Shown: positions 1-10,038, counted from the first letter of the stretch. The stretch: DNA of 64,000 nucleotides from Companilactobacillus versmoldensis DSM 14857 = KCTC 3814 (GCF_001434295.1 NZ_AZFA01000004.1:62001-126000), one strand, 5' to 3'. Translations and numbers: made by a program. The notes: a model not told the origin generated them from the sequence alone.

Positions 1-792
1 TTTATCACCGTCGACGATGTTGCCATCTTCATCAACTGCAATACAACGATCTCCATCCCCATCAAAAGCTAAACCAGCAACAGCATCGGAATCCTTAACC
101 TTTTCAGCTAATTGTTCTGGATGAGTTGATCCGACATGGTCATTGATATTGATACCGTCTGGATGAGAGGCCATGATATCAAAATCGGCATTTAAATCAG
201 CAAACAAGGTGCTAGCCAACCGACTAGTTGAACCATTAGCTGTATCTAAAACAATATTCATGCCACTTAAGTCATCAGAAACAGTTTGTTTGAGGAATTG
301 GAGATATTTTTGTGCTCTCTCAGGATAATCTGAAACTGTCCCAAGTCCTTCAGCTGATGGTCTAGGCAATTTATCTTCTTTAGCATCGAGTAAATCTTCA
401 ATCTCATCTTCAACTTCATCAGCTAACTTGTAACCATCTGAGCCAAAGAACTTGATACCATTATCAGAAGCTGGATTATGTGATGCAGAGATCATGATAC
501 CGGCATCAGCTGAAGCCGCTCTAACTAAGTAAGCTACAGCAGGTGTCGTGACTACGTTTAAATTCAAAACTTCGATTCCGACTGATAATAAACCGGAAAT
601 CAAACTGTCCATCAACATTTGACCAGAAATTCGTGTGTCACGTGCCACTAAAACACGTGGCCGACTGTTCTCATTTTGAGAATGTTGTGTCAAGACATAA
701 CCGCCAGCACGACCTAATTTAAAGGCAAATTCTGGTTTTAATCCTTTATTGGCGATACCTCTTACACCGTCTGTTCCAAAATACTTTGTCAT
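1..792 (-). CDS. glmM: Phosphoglucosamine mutase, N-terminal part (cut by window edge)
   Basis: Interconverts glucosamine-6-phosphate and glucosamine-1-phosphate on the way to UDP-GlcNAc and peptidoglycan. Reading the minus strand from the ATG at 792 gives an open frame to base 1, about 264 residues of an expected ~450. It begins [12 protein letters not shown], typical of GlmM. The phosphoserine loop reads SASHNP near residue 104 and the metal-binding loop DGDGDR lies close to the window edge. It is the third gene of a cdaA-cdaR-glmM run, 19 bases after cdaR. This order is conserved in Firmicutes, where GlmM physically binds CdaA and lowers c-di-AMP synthesis. The C-terminal phosphate-binding domain lies outside the window. 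Confidence 0.96.
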   Translation of the reverse strand, partial: MTKYFGTDGVRGIANKGLKPEFAFKLGRAGGYVLTQHSQNENSRPRVLVARDTRISGQMLMDSLISGLLSVGIEVLNLNVVTTPAVAYLVRAASADAGIMISASHNPASDNGIKFFGSDGYKLADEVEDEIEDLLDAKEDKLPRPSAEGLGTVSDYPERAQKYLQFLKQTVSDDLSGMNIVLDTANGSTSRLASTLFADLNADFDIMASHPDGININDHVGSTHPEQLAEKVKDSDAVAGLAFDGDGDRCIAVDEDGNIVDGDK

Positions 793-811
793 AAATATAA
801 TACCCCCAACG

Positions 812-1969
812 CTATTCTACGTCGTTGCTTTCATTATTTTCATTATCATTTGATGAATTGTCATTTGTGTTCGTGTTGTTACTATTGTTACTGCTGTTGC
901 TATTGTTTCCGGAATTCGCATTCGTATTACCATTGTTGTTTGTTGCACCGGAACCGCTAGCTGGTCGAGTATTCCGTGTAGTGTTAGTTTCACCTTCACC
1001 AGAATCACTGGAATTGACCGTAATATTGACTGGAATCATTGGAGGGTCAGACGAAGTTATCTGTCCCTTCAAGACATCAGCAATATTGATATTATGCTTG
1101 GTAGAATTAGTCACTCCGGATACGTCGACCGGAACATCGATCGAATCACCTAAATCATCCAACTGTTTCTGACTTCCAAAGACTGTGATAGAGGAAATGT
1201 CAGAATCAAAGGAGAAATTCATTCCCGTTGGTGAATCCCCCTGTTGGGTAAAATTTATGGACACCTTCTTACTTGGCATAGTGATTGGAATTTTAACATG
1301 AACTGTTTGAGGTTCCAAGGTCACATTTAAAGTCTTGCCTTTTTTATCCAGTGCCTGAACTAATACTTCCTGATCAAACGTACTCTTGATTCCCTTAGGC
1401 AGAATCGGTTTAACAACTACCTTATTGATCTTTTTAATATCTGCGGCTGCGCCCGTAACTTTGACTGAATCAGGAGAAACTGTGGCTTTACCAGCACTGT
1501 AACCTGAGGCAATCGAATTTTTACTGTAATCAACATCGATCGAGAATGACTTCGACATCCGTTTTTGAATGTTGACATTGACATATTTTGGCTTGATTGA
1601 ATAAGTCAAACTTGAATTCAAGCCATTTTGTTTGATCCTTACTTTATGTTTACCAGTCATATATTGTTTAAGATTTAAATAAACACTAAAATTCTGTGTG
1701 TTCTTTGTTGCGGTAACTAAAGAGGAAGGACCTTCAATAGTTACTTTGACTGACTGTGGGTAACCAGTAATGTAGTAGGTGTCACTGTCAGCTTGAACTT
1801 GTAGTGGCACAGTCATGGTTGCCTTGGTGTTAACCGTTGAAGTGTTAGACTGATTAGAATCTCTAGTCGATCCAACTCCAGGCGTACTGACCATAAAGAA
1901 CAGCCACAAGGCTCCACAAAGGGAGATAAAAGCATAGAAATATTTACTATTTACTATCTTCTTTATCAT
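812..1969 (-). CDS. cdaR: YbbR-domain regulator of diadenylate cyclase
   Basis: Membrane-anchored extracytoplasmic partner of CdaA. It has one N-terminal transmembrane segment (about residues 8-27 of the ATG at 1969), then repeated YbbR-type beta domains. The tail of the last ~60 residues is almost entirely Asn, Ser, Thr, Gly, Asp and Glu and looks disordered. An upstream in-frame ATG at 1984 exists, but a GGAGGGA ribosome site (1976-1982) lies 6 bases before the ATG at 1969, so the shorter start (385 residues) is preferred. The start overlaps the end of cdaA by 23 bases, which suggests coupled translation. In B. subtilis and Listeria, CdaR modulates CdaA activity; that role here is inferred from family and order. 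Confidence 0.93.
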   Translation of the reverse strand: MIKKIVNSKYFYAFISLCGALWLFFMVSTPGVGSTRDSNQSNTSTVNTKATMTVPLQVQADSDTYYITGYPQSVKVTIEGPSSLVTATKNTQNFSVYLNLKQYMTGKHKVRIKQNGLNSSLTYSIKPKYVNVNIQKRMSKSFSIDVDYSKNSIASGYSAGKATVSPDSVKVTGAAADIKKINKVVVKPILPKGIKSTFDQEVLVQALDKKGKTLNVTLEPQTVHVKIPITMPSKKVSINFTQQGDSPTGMNFSFDSDISSITVFGSQKQLDDLGDSIDVPVDVSGVTNSTKHNINIADVLKGQITSSDPPMIPVNITVNSSDSGEGETNTTRNTRPASGSGATNNNGNTNANSGNNSNSSNNSNNTNTNDNSSNDNENNESNDVE

Positions 1970-2813
1970 TTTGATTCCCTCCATTCTTATGGCGTCTTAT
2001 CCTAAAAATATCAGTAATGGAATGATTTTCAGTTTCGCTTTTATCTGTTAATTGAGCATTTAAATATTTCAAATAATCATCTCGAGACAGATCCAGCATC
2101 ATATGCCCATTACGAGTGATCATTACACCACCAGTCTCTTCTGAAACAACGATGGTAATAGAATCAGTTACCTCACTGATCCCCACAGCGGCACGATGTC
2201 TAGTCCCAAGTTCTTTGGGGATAGTGTTACTTTCGGACAATGGTAAATAGGCTGCAGCAACTGAGACACGATTATTTCTAATGATGACCGCCCCATCGTG
2301 TAAGGGCGTATTAGGAATGAAAATATTGATCAATAACGCTCCTGTAACTTCCGCGTCAAGATCAATACCAGTTTCCACGTATTCTTCAAGACCTGTATTC
2401 ATTTCTAAAGTGATCAAAGCACCGATCCGCCGTTTGCTCATATATTGAATGGCTTGATCGAGACTTTCGATCAGATGGTTCTTACTTTTTCCTTCTTCAT
2501 TACTTTTAGAGCTGAAAAATGGCATACGTCCAAGATGCTCCAAACCACGCCTTATTTCTGGTTGGAAAATGACCACGATGATGATCACTCCCCAATTTAT
2601 CAATTGGTCCATCAAAAATGAAACAGTATGCAAATTCAAAACCCAACTAATAATTTTGATCAAAAATATGACGACAATACCCTTTAAAAGTTGAACCGCC
2701 TTGGTACCACGGATCATTAAGAGCACTTTGTAAAGAACATACCAAACAACCAAAATATCGGCTAAATTAGCAAGATTCTGCAATGTGAAAATATTGCTAG
2801 GTGTTAAATTCAT
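1947..2813 (-). CDS. cdaA: Diadenylate cyclase (c-di-AMP synthase), membrane type
   Basis: Makes cyclic di-AMP from two ATP. 288 residues. Three hydrophobic helices occupy roughly residues 15-100, followed by the DAC domain with the two catalytic signatures DGA (in LHDGAVII) and RHRAA. Start ATG is preceded by AGAGGGG. First gene of the cdaA-cdaR-glmM operon. c-di-AMP controls potassium and osmolyte transport and wall homeostasis, so linkage with glmM ties the messenger to wall precursor supply. No phosphodiesterase gene is visible in the window. Identification is firm from both motifs and the neighbourhood. Confidence 0.97.
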   Translation of the reverse strand: MNLTPSNIFTLQNLANLADILVVWYVLYKVLLMIRGTKAVQLLKGIVVIFLIKIISWVLNLHTVSFLMDQLINWGVIIIVVIFQPEIRRGLEHLGRMPFFSSKSNEEGKSKNHLIESLDQAIQYMSKRRIGALITLEMNTGLEEYVETGIDLDAEVTGALLINIFIPNTPLHDGAVIIRNNRVSVAAAYLPLSESNTIPKELGTRHRAAVGISEVTDSITIVVSEETGGVMITRNGHMMLDLSRDDYLKYLNAQLTDKSETENHSITDIFRIRRHKNGGNQNDKEDSK

Positions 2814-2841
2814 ATTTTTTACCCCTCTTAGCTCGAAATCA

Positions 2842-2850
2842 ATTATAGCA
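2842..2850 (-). promoter_or_regulatory. Extended -10 promoter candidate for cdaA-cdaR-glmM
   Basis: On the minus strand the sequence TGC followed by TATAAT sits about 30 bases before the cdaA start, matching an extended -10 (TGnTATAAT). No good -35 is visible, which is usual for extended -10 promoters. Confidence 0.5.
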
Positions 2851-2894
2851 AATAATTTATATTATAAAAGTCCCATTAGGATTTGACCGCTCCA

Positions 2895-5024
2895 TTACTG
2901 GATATCGTAATTGATGACCTCTTCACTATAATTGATATTTTTCCGCAACGTATTAGCAGTCAACCGACTAACTCGGCCTTGTTCGAGCATATCTTGGACA
3001 AAGGCACGTTGATAACTCAACGCATTGACTTCCAAATTGACCCTCTCAAAATTGAATTGTTCTGAATGATTCCGGCGACGTCCTTGTAATAATTCTAAAC
3101 GTTCCTCATAGTGACGTTGGAACAAATATAACAAGTTGTCATAAACCCCTTCGCCATCGGTATCCTCAAGCTCACGCAATTTAGACAGAGCTCGTTTAGA
3201 ACCAGCAATCGAGATTTTCACGGCCTCTTTATTATACTGCACCACATCATCTTGCCGAGTAAATGGAAAATGAACTACTCGCTTGATCTCATTAATAGTA
3301 CGTCGCAAATAACTCAAAAAGAATTCTAAGGTCTGATTATATGAACGTCTGACCAAACCATGTTTATACTTATCAATTTTTTTAACAGCGGTATCACGAG
3401 CTTCTTCGGAGATTTCTTGATTCTCATACATTTCATCGATAGCTTGCAATTCACAGTTGAAACAAATATCCCACAATTCAGCATCTTTTTTGCCTTTGAT
3501 GCGCTTCTTACTGATAGGATTTGGCCCATCTGATTGGAGTTGAACATTATGTAAGTTAAAAACATATTCGGCGATAACTGTCGTATAGACAGGATCGCGA
3601 TTGTTAGGATTTTCTTCTCGAAGTTTGTTGATGGTTTTTTCCATGACGATCTTATTAGCTTCATTAGTAGTAAGTTCTGTCGTGGACTCAACAACTTCGG
3701 TATTATCAGAACTATCATCTAAATCCATATCCTCGGCATTAATGGAGTTACCACGATAGACGATTGGGGTCGAATTTTTAGTGATCAATGGAATCAAGAT
3801 CGTTGCCCCTAATAAACTATAAATGATAACCGCACTGGCTAAGAATAATAGTAATGTCCGAGCTGGAAAGGCTGCTCCGTTGGCTGTTACGAACGGCAGT
3901 GACAAAACACCGACCATAGTTACCGCACCACGGACTCCAGAAATACCAGACATCAAACAATAGTAAAAACGAGCTTTGGAGAAGAAATTGAAATCAGTTC
4001 GATCGGACCGTTCGAAAAATGTCGAATAGAAATAACTCCAAATAAAGCGGATCACGACTAACATCACCCAAATAACAAAGGCAAAACCTAAAGCTTTAAA
4101 GGTATTCATACTTTGATTATGAATCAATTCTTCCATTGCAAAAGGAATTTCGATCCCCAAAAGGACGAAAACGAATCCATTGAGTAAATAAACTAACATG
4201 TCCCAGGTTCTAGAAGTGACTAATCTGATCTCTGGACTAAAGGCACCAGTCGTCCGACCTGAGGAAATATTCATGATCCCGGCAATAACTACCGCTACAA
4301 CACCTGAAACGTGCAGAATATCTTCTGCTACATAATAAATAATAAAGGGAATCAGGATCTGAATAATGGCGTGTAAAATGGAATCATCAACACCTTGATT
4401 GATCAAATATAATCTGATACCGTTGAACAACCAAATCATCACGGCACCCGCTAAGGCACCAACGATTGCGATATAAAAGAAATCAATCGTGGCATTAGTC
4501 AATGAAAAAGCACCGGTAACAGTAGCTGCCACAGCGTACTTAAAGCAGATCAAACCGGATGCATCATTGATCAAACTTTCGCCACTTATCAAGTGCATCA
4601 ATTTGTCAGGCAACTTAGCCTTTTTAGCAATCGATTGCACGGCGATAGGATCAGTTGGTGAAAGTACGGCAACCAGTGTGAAGGCAGTTGCCCACGGCAA
4701 ACTTGGTACTAAATACTTCACCATAGCCCCACCAACAATGGTGGAAACGATAACCAAAATAATGGCATTCCCCATAATGGGCCCTTTGAGTTTCCAAAGT
4801 TCCCTTTTTGGGAAACGATTCCCATCGTTGAACAAAATCGGCGCAATAAAGACCAGTAAGAACCATTCTGTATCAACACTGATTTTGACATTGATCGTCA
4901 GTGCGGCAATGATCCCAGCAGTGATTTGAATCAAACTATCTGGGATAGAAACAAAATAGTGACTAATGATGTTAGCCACTATAAGTAATGAAATAATCAG
5001 GATGATTGTTTCAACTATTTGCAC
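2895..5024 (-). CDS. CPA1-family Na+(K+)/H+ antiporter with long cytoplasmic tail
   Basis: Integral membrane cation/proton exchanger of the NhaP/YjcE type. The first ~430 residues form about 12 hydrophobic segments and contain the family pattern around SPTDPIA and a GESLINDASG stretch that carries the conserved ND acid pair. The last ~270 residues are hydrophilic and probably cytoplasmic regulatory sequence. A GTG at 5033 also opens the frame, but AGGTGA lies 5 bases before a second GTG at 5024, so that start is preferred. It overlaps murB by 14 bases or more and is probably cotranscribed with it. A paralogue lies at 49421-51541. Ion specificity cannot be read from sequence. Confidence 0.85.
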   Translation of the reverse strand: MQIVETIILIISLLIVANIISHYFVSIPDSLIQITAGIIAALTINVKISVDTEWFLLVFIAPILFNDGNRFPKRELWKLKGPIMGNAIILVIVSTIVGGAMVKYLVPSLPWATAFTLVAVLSPTDPIAVQSIAKKAKLPDKLMHLISGESLINDASGLICFKYAVAATVTGAFSLTNATIDFFYIAIVGALAGAVMIWLFNGIRLYLINQGVDDSILHAIIQILIPFIIYYVAEDILHVSGVVAVVIAGIMNISSGRTTGAFSPEIRLVTSRTWDMLVYLLNGFVFVLLGIEIPFAMEELIHNQSMNTFKALGFAFVIWVMLVVIRFIWSYFYSTFFERSDRTDFNFFSKARFYYCLMSGISGVRGAVTMVGVLSLPFVTANGAAFPARTLLLFLASAVIIYSLLGATILIPLITKNSTPIVYRGNSINAEDMDLDDSSDNTEVVESTTELTTNEANKIVMEKTINKLREENPNNRDPVYTTVIAEYVFNLHNVQLQSDGPNPISKKRIKGKKDAELWDICFNCELQAIDEMYENQEISEEARDTAVKKIDKYKHGLVRRSYNQTLEFFLSYLRRTINEIKRVVHFPFTRQDDVVQYNKEAVKISIAGSKRALSKLRELEDTDGEGVYDNLLYLFQRHYEERLELLQGRRRNHSEQFNFERVNLEVNALSYQRAFVQDMLEQGRVSRLTANTLRKNINYSEEVINYDIQ

Positions 5025-5934
5025 GGACTTCACCTACTTTTTTATCCTCACCAATGATGCGGACCTCAGTTTGTAAATCGATGTCGTACTTTTCTTTAAT
5101 AGTTTTTTGAATAAAATGGATCAAATCAAGATAATCAGTCGCAGTGGCATGATTGATGTTCACAATGAACCCAGCATGTTTCATAGAAACTTGCGCCCCA
5201 CCGATGATTTTGCCTTGAAGACCTGCTTTGATGATCAAAGGACCTGTAAAGTGACCAGTTGGACGTTTGAAGACACTGCCACAAGAAGGATATTCTAGTG
5301 GCTGTTTTGAACGTCTCAAGTCATTCAATCGATCCATTTCGGCTTGAATCTTTGGTTTTTCGCCAGCTGCTAATTTGAAAGTAGCACTAATAACAATGCC
5401 GCCATTTTCTTGGATAATGCTGTGACGATAGGCAAATTTCATTGCTTGATGATCAAAATTTTCAATAGTGCCATCGGGCAATAGAACTTCCGCTGACTGA
5501 AAAATATCAGTGATCTCGCCACCATATGCTCCGGCATTCATAAAGACTGCACCACCAATACTTCCTGGTATCCCGGCAGCAAATTCCATTCCGGTCAAAC
5601 CAGCTTTTTGAGCTGCAATCGTTGTGTCGATGATAGTTGCACCAGCTTCTGCGGTAACATCACCTGCATTGATAGTGATATTTTTGAAGTTCGGCAAGAT
5701 GATCACAACGCCGCGAATGCCACCATCCTTAATAATTAGGTTGCTAGCATTTCCTAAAATGGTGATTTTGATATCATTTTTTCGGGCAGTATTGACGATA
5801 TCAACTAATTCCTGACGTGTCTTAGGAAAAGCCAAAGTATCGGCATTGCCGCCAGTTTTAGTGAAAGTATATTTGCTTAAAGGTTCATTTAATTTAAATT
5901 CAATTTGAGGTAATTCGTTAGTTGGAAATTTCAC
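5011..5934 (-). CDS. murB: UDP-N-acetylenolpyruvoylglucosamine reductase
   Basis: NADPH- and FAD-dependent reduction of enolpyruvyl-UDP-GlcNAc to UDP-MurNAc in peptidoglycan synthesis. 307 residues, the usual length for the type IIa Gram-positive enzyme. The FAD-binding segment includes LGNASNLIIKDGG, and the block GIPGSIGGAVFMNAGAYGG is diagnostic; the catalytic Ser of the C-terminal part is in YPSCGSVFKRP. The start is GTG at 5934, with AAGGAATG eight bases upstream. The 3' end overlaps the antiporter start. Confidence 0.97.
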   Translation of the reverse strand: MKFPTNELPQIEFKLNEPLSKYTFTKTGGNADTLAFPKTRQELVDIVNTARKNDIKITILGNASNLIIKDGGIRGVVIILPNFKNITINAGDVTAEAGATIIDTTIAAQKAGLTGMEFAAGIPGSIGGAVFMNAGAYGGEITDIFQSAEVLLPDGTIENFDHQAMKFAYRHSIIQENGGIVISATFKLAAGEKPKIQAEMDRLNDLRRSKQPLEYPSCGSVFKRPTGHFTGPLIIKAGLQGKIIGGAQVSMKHAGFIVNINHATATDYLDLIHFIQKTIKEKYDIDLQTEVRIIGEDKKVGEVRANS

Positions 5935-6046
5935 TTTTTTATCATTCCTTATTGTACATAGACTACAATCAATTTTATCATATAGTCAAAGACATAACGA
6001 ATAATCAAACATGGAAACCATGTTATTATAATTTTGGAGGCAATTC

Positions 6047-6808
6047 ATGAAACTAATCTCGTGGAACGTTAATGGACTTCGAGCCGTGGTCAAACATGAC
6101 TTTAAAGATACTTTTGAAAAATTAGATGCCGATATCTTTTCGATTCAGGAAACAAAGCTTCAAGAAGGCCAAATCGATTTAGATCTGCCCGGATATCATC
6201 AATATTTTAATTATGCTGACCGCAAAGGTTACTCCGGTACAGCGGTATTTTCAAAACAAGAGCCACTCAATATTGAAACTGGTTTAGATGATGATGAATT
6301 CAATCATGAAGGTCGGACAATCACTTTAGAATATCCTGACTTCTACTTGATCAACAGTTATACACCTAACTCACAACCGAAATTGAAACGTCTTGATTTT
6401 CGGATGGGTTACAATGATGCGATGTGGAAACACATGCAAACTCTATCCAAGAAAAAGCCTGTTATCCTTTGTGGTGATTTAAATGTTGCCCACAATGAGA
6501 TCGATATCAAAAATGATAAAACTAATCATAAGAATCCTGGTTTTTCCGATGAAGAACGGAATAAGTTCAGTGAGTTGCTTGATTCTGGTTTTACTGATAC
6601 ATTTAGATATCTCCACCCTGAGGAAGTAAAATATTCTTGGTGGAGCTATCGTTTCAACGCACGTAAAAATAACGCTGGTTGGCGGATCGATTATTTCGTA
6701 ATTTCTAATAACGGTCAAGATCTGATCCAAAACGCCGATATCCTAAACGATGTTTATGGATCCGACCACTGCCCCATCCAACTAGATCTAAACATCAAAG
6801 GAGAATGA
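6047..6808 (+). CDS. exoA: Exodeoxyribonuclease III / AP endonuclease
   Basis: Cleaves DNA at abasic sites in base excision repair. 253 residues; starts MKLISWNVNGLRA. Metal and catalytic residues are seen in SIQETK (Glu), GDLNVAHNEID (Asp/Asn) and the C-terminal GSDHCPI (Asp-His pair). Ribosome site GGAGG precedes the ATG by 7 bases. Followed after 3 bases by an exonuclease gene, so the pair likely forms a small DNA repair transcript divergent from murB. Confidence 0.95.
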   Translation: MKLISWNVNGLRAVVKHDFKDTFEKLDADIFSIQETKLQEGQIDLDLPGYHQYFNYADRKGYSGTAVFSKQEPLNIETGLDDDEFNHEGRTITLEYPDFYLINSYTPNSQPKLKRLDFRMGYNDAMWKHMQTLSKKKPVILCGDLNVAHNEIDIKNDKTNHKNPGFSDEERNKFSELLDSGFTDTFRYLHPEEVKYSWWSYRFNARKNNAGWRIDYFVISNNGQDLIQNADILNDVYGSDHCPIQLDLNIKGE

Positions 6809-6811
6809 TCA

Positions 6812-7348
6812 ATGAATTTTGTATCAATGGATTTTGAAACCGCTAATGGTCACCGGACTAGTGCTTGTTCATTAGCATTGGTCCTCGTTAGAGACAGTCA
6901 AATCGTTGACAGTTTTTATACTCTGATCAATCCACAAGAAAACTTTTCTCCACGTAACATTCAAATCCATCATATTCGTCCAGCTGATGTCGCTGATGCA
7001 CCAACTTTTGATCAAGTCTGGCCTCACATTGAGACTCTGTTTGACAGCTCTCATTTGGTGGCAGCGCATAATGCTAGTTTCGATAATTCTGTTTTGAAAA
7101 GTACTCTTAGCAATTACGGCATTTTCCCACCAAAATTTTTGACCATTGATACGGTCAGAACAAGCCGTAAATTTTATCCGGAATTTCCCAACCACAAGTT
7201 GGATACAGTGTCACGTGGTTTGAATATTGATTTGAAACATCATCACAACGCTTTGGCTGATAGTATTGCCTGTGCGGAGATCCTAATTAAAACTGAACAA
7301 CAATTCGGTGTTGAGCAATTAAAAAAGATGGTTAAGCTTTACAGCTAA
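6812..7348 (+). CDS. DnaQ-like DEDDh 3'-5' exonuclease
   Basis: Stand-alone exonuclease domain of 178 residues related to the proofreading epsilon subunit of DNA polymerase III. The DEDDh residues are seen as MDFET near residue 6 (Asp, Glu), the central AAHNASFD block (Asp), and the C-terminal HHHNALADS (His, Asp). It lacks any helicase or polymerase domain. Ribosome site AAAGGAGA ends about 7 bases before the ATG. It follows exoA by 3 bases, suggesting a shared transcript. Its stop region overlaps the convergent GNAT gene by 4 bases. Confidence 0.88.
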   Translation: MNFVSMDFETANGHRTSACSLALVLVRDSQIVDSFYTLINPQENFSPRNIQIHHIRPADVADAPTFDQVWPHIETLFDSSHLVAAHNASFDNSVLKSTLSNYGIFPPKFLTIDTVRTSRKFYPEFPNHKLDTVSRGLNIDLKHHHNALADSIACAEILIKTEQQFGVEQLKKMVKLYS

Positions 7349-7809
7349 ACCATCTTTTCCATTATTATTGTATTTTTTCGTTCCGACCTGGTCGTGAATC
7401 CATGTTTTTGGTAAAGATGGATCGCAGCTGGGTTATTTTTATATACTTCTAAAGAAACTTTTTTGATGGGACTTTCTTTGGCGTAAGCCAAAATATCCTC
7501 GGTCAAATAAGAACCGACACCTTGATTCCAAAAAGCCTTTTCGACCACGATACCATATTCTGATTCAGTTACGCTGAGTTTTTCCAGCCGGCTGAAACCA
7601 ATGATATCTGGGCCCAATTTGGCAATTATCAGTTCATCATGAGCTGAATTGTAAATGGCATCTAACGACAATTCTTCGTCGGCTTTAGTAACATGACGAG
7701 TCGAATCATGTTCAATAAAGTCGCTCTCCTGGCTGACGCGGTTCAAAAAGTTCAACAACTGTTGAGCATCTTTAGGAACAGCTTCACGGATCACTAATTG
7801 TTCACTCAT
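7345..7809 (-). CDS. GNAT-family N-acetyltransferase
   Basis: 154 residues with the acetyl-CoA binding motif NQGVGSYL (Q/RxxGxG/A) near residue 95 and the later NNPAAIHLYQKHGF motif. The ATG overlaps the tsaE stop in an ATGA arrangement and has TGGAGAAG upstream. A GNAT gene next to tsaE recalls rimI, but this protein reads more like a general GNAT enzyme (LEVYKNNPAA followed by GFTTRSERKN) than RimI, so no symbol is given. Substrate unknown. Confidence 0.85.
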   Translation of the reverse strand: MSEQLVIREAVPKDAQQLLNFLNRVSQESDFIEHDSTRHVTKADEELSLDAIYNSAHDELIIAKLGPDIIGFSRLEKLSVTESEYGIVVEKAFWNQGVGSYLTEDILAYAKESPIKKVSLEVYKNNPAAIHLYQKHGFTTRSERKNTIIMEKMV

Positions 7810-8267
7810 AAAACTTCTCCAAAGTTTCTGTTTTCGTAACTTGAACCATATAGTTTGATCGATATTTGTCGATCATCTTCATTTTGACGTTTGATATTGA
7901 CTGAGATATGGTCATCAGGGACTTCGTCCTTGATAAATTGTGGCCATTCGACGACAGTCACACCATTACCCTGGAAATATTCGTCAAAGCCAAGATCTTC
8001 ATCTGGACTACTCTCAAGTCGATAAGCATCCATGTGATAAAGCGGGAGTCGACCGTCTTTATATTCACGTATCAAAGTAAAAGTTGGACTTTTGACGTTC
8101 TTTTTGATTCCTAAACCACGTGCCAAGCCTCTTGTGAAAGTCGTTTTACCAACGCCTAAATCGCCGTTAAGCAATACGACATCGCCTGCTTGAACCAGTT
8201 TAGAAAAATTCTCTCCGAACTGTTCAGTCTCTTCGTATGAATGTGTTTGTAAAGTGTATTCCCGCAT
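7806..8267 (-). CDS. tsaE: tRNA threonylcarbamoyladenosine biosynthesis ATPase TsaE
   Basis: ATPase that works with TsaB/TsaD to place t6A at position 37 of ANN-decoding tRNAs. 153 residues. The Walker A loop is GDLGVGKTT; the following VVEWPQF segment is the conserved Trp-containing motif of the family. A TTG at 8279 also opens the frame, but GAGGG lies 5 bases before the ATG at 8267, so that start is chosen. Lies 23 bases after pta and overlaps the GNAT gene by 4 bases. Confidence 0.94.
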   Translation of the reverse strand: MREYTLQTHSYEETEQFGENFSKLVQAGDVVLLNGDLGVGKTTFTRGLARGLGIKKNVKSPTFTLIREYKDGRLPLYHMDAYRLESSPDEDLGFDEYFQGNGVTVVEWPQFIKDEVPDDHISVNIKRQNEDDRQISIKLYGSSYENRNFGEVL

Positions 8268-8290
8268 CTTATCCCTCAATTGTTTTTAAA

Positions 8291-9259
8291 TTAAATAGCT
8301 TGAGCAGCTGTCAAAATTGCTAGTTTGTAAACGTCGTCAGCATTGCATCCCCGTGATAAATCAGAAATTGGTTTGGCAAGACCGAGTAAGATTGGTCCTA
8401 CGGCTTCAAAGCCACCAAATCTTTGGGCGATCTTGTAGCCAATATTTCCTGATTGTAATTCTGGGAAGACAAAAACAGTAGCATTACCGGCAACGTCGGA
8501 ATCAGGTGCCTTTTGCTTAGCAACTGAGTCAACAAAAGCAGCGTCGAATTGCAATTCACCATCGATCGGTACATCCGGTGCTAATTTTTGAGCAACTTTG
8601 GTAGCTTCAGCTACTTTAGTAACTTGGTCACCTTTGGCACTGCCCTTAGTTGAGAAACTCAACATGGCAACTTTTGGATCAATGTCGAATAGCTTGGCAG
8701 CTTTAGCTGCTTGAACTGCGATCTCACCTAATTCTTGAGCATCTGGATCAATATTGATGGCACAATCTGAGAAGAGATATCTTTGTTCACCCTTTTGTAA
8801 AATAAAGGCACCACTGATTCTTGAGTTACCTGGAGCAGTTTTGACAATCTGCAAAGCAGGACGGACGGTATCACCAGTTGAATGAACTGCACCTGAGACC
8901 ATTCCATCTGCCTTATCAAGATATACTAACATTGTTCCGAAATAATCGATATCTTGAAGCATTTTTTCAGCTTGTTCTTTAGTATTCTTTCCTTTACGAC
9001 GTTCAACAAAAGCATCTACCATGTTGTCAAATTCTGAATAGGCGTTTGGATCGATGATTTGAATATCCGCCAAATCAAACGAGTTATCTTCGGCCAACGT
9101 TTTGATAGCAGTTGGATCTCCTAGCAAGATAGGCTTGAGCACTTTTTCTTGATTTAGCTTTGTTGCAGCCTCCAAAATACGGGGCTCATCACCTTCAGGA
9201 AAAACAATCGTTAGATTTTTCCCATCAATTTTTTGTTTCAAACTTTCAAATAAATCCAT
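8291..9259 (-). CDS. pta: Phosphate acetyltransferase
   Basis: Converts acetyl-CoA and phosphate to acetyl phosphate in acetate metabolism. About 322 residues, the short form without the N-terminal DRTGG domain. Recognised by MVSGAVHSTGDTVRPALQ and GPILLGLAKPISDLSRG. A first ATG at 9265 is only two bases after GGAGGA; the ATG at 9259 has correct spacing, so it is preferred. The ribosome site sits inside the last codons of ung. In heterofermentative or mixed-acid lactobacilli it supplies acetyl phosphate for ackA. Confidence 0.96.
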   Translation of the reverse strand: MDLFESLKQKIDGKNLTIVFPEGDEPRILEAATKLNQEKVLKPILLGDPTAIKTLAEDNSFDLADIQIIDPNAYSEFDNMVDAFVERRKGKNTKEQAEKMLQDIDYFGTMLVYLDKADGMVSGAVHSTGDTVRPALQIVKTAPGNSRISGAFILQKGEQRYLFSDCAINIDPDAQELGEIAVQAAKAAKLFDIDPKVAMLSFSTKGSAKGDQVTKVAEATKVAQKLAPDVPIDGELQFDAAFVDSVAKQKAPDSDVAGNATVFVFPELQSGNIGYKIAQRFGGFEAVGPILLGLAKPISDLSRGCNADDVYKLAILTAAQAI

Positions 9260-9261
9260 TT

Positions 9262-9954
9262 TCATTCCTCCAATTCATCGACAACCGTTGGTAATTGCCA
9301 ATTGATTACCCTTTCATTGTATCGTAAAAGCGCTTCATTTGTTTGGGAAAATGGTTTTGAGCCAAAAAATCCCCGATAAGCGGATAATGGACTTGGATGG
9401 ACAGAACTAATGATCGTGTTCTTTGAAGTATCGATCAGAGCACTCTTGCTTTTAGCAGCACTGCCCCAAAGAATAAAGACTACGCCACCCTTTTGGGATA
9501 AGGCCTTGATAGCATAATCCGTCAATTGTTCCCAACCTTTGCCGCGATGCGAATACGCCTGACCTCGTCTGACCGTTAACACAGAGTTCAACAGCAAAAC
9601 TCCTTGTTCGGCCCACGACTTCAAGTATCCATGATTGACAGGAGTACAACCAACGTCACTCTGTAATTCTTTATAAATATTAACCAGTGATGGTGGAATC
9701 TTGACACCTGGTGCCACGGCAAAACTACAACCAATGGCTTGATTGGGTTCATGATATGGATCCTGACCTAAAATGACTACTTTGGTATCAGAATATGAGG
9801 TCCATTGAAAGGCCTGATAAATCTGATACATATTAGGATAAATCGTCTGAGTCTGGTACTCATTTTTCAAAAAATCATGTAATTTATGATAGTAATCTTG
9901 TTCAAATTGATTTTCCAAAACATTTTGCCAATCATTTTCAATAAAAGTTTTCAT
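9262..9954 (-). CDS. ung: Uracil-DNA glycosylase, family 1
   Basis: Excises uracil from DNA. 230 residues. The water-activating loop GQDPYH is at residues 63-68 (catalytic Asp65), and the leucine-intercalation loop [11 protein letters not shown] lies near residue 187. Immediately followed by pta, tsaE and a GNAT gene with tight spacing, so the four probably share a transcript. The same ung-pta-tsaE order is common in lactobacilli. Confidence 0.97.
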   Translation of the reverse strand: MKTFIENDWQNVLENQFEQDYYHKLHDFLKNEYQTQTIYPNMYQIYQAFQWTSYSDTKVVILGQDPYHEPNQAIGCSFAVAPGVKIPPSLVNIYKELQSDVGCTPVNHGYLKSWAEQGVLLLNSVLTVRRGQAYSHRGKGWEQLTDYAIKALSQKGGVVFILWGSAAKSKSALIDTSKNTIISSVHPSPLSAYRGFFGSKPFSQTNEALLRYNERVINWQLPTVVDELEE

Positions 9955-10038
9955 ACATCACACACCTTACTAGTTAATTTTGATAATAAAAATATGTTAA
10001 TATGCACATATAAGCTAAACAAACGGAGGTTTTTTCAT

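Noticed and set aside
825-1172. Plus-strand 115-residue frame opposite the CdaR tail
   Set aside because: It is Leu/Phe/Val-rich only because it mirrors the Asn/Ser repeat codons of cdaR; no ribosome site.
6024-6046. TATAAT directly before the exoA ribosome site as its promoter
   Set aside because: It would place the start site inside or beyond the ribosome site, and no -35 fits.
9322-9340. Catabolite-responsive (cre) site before pta
   Set aside because: The AAAAGCGCTTCAT core inside ung is palindromic, but the spacing is one base short of the cre consensus and the outer TG/CA bases do not line up.
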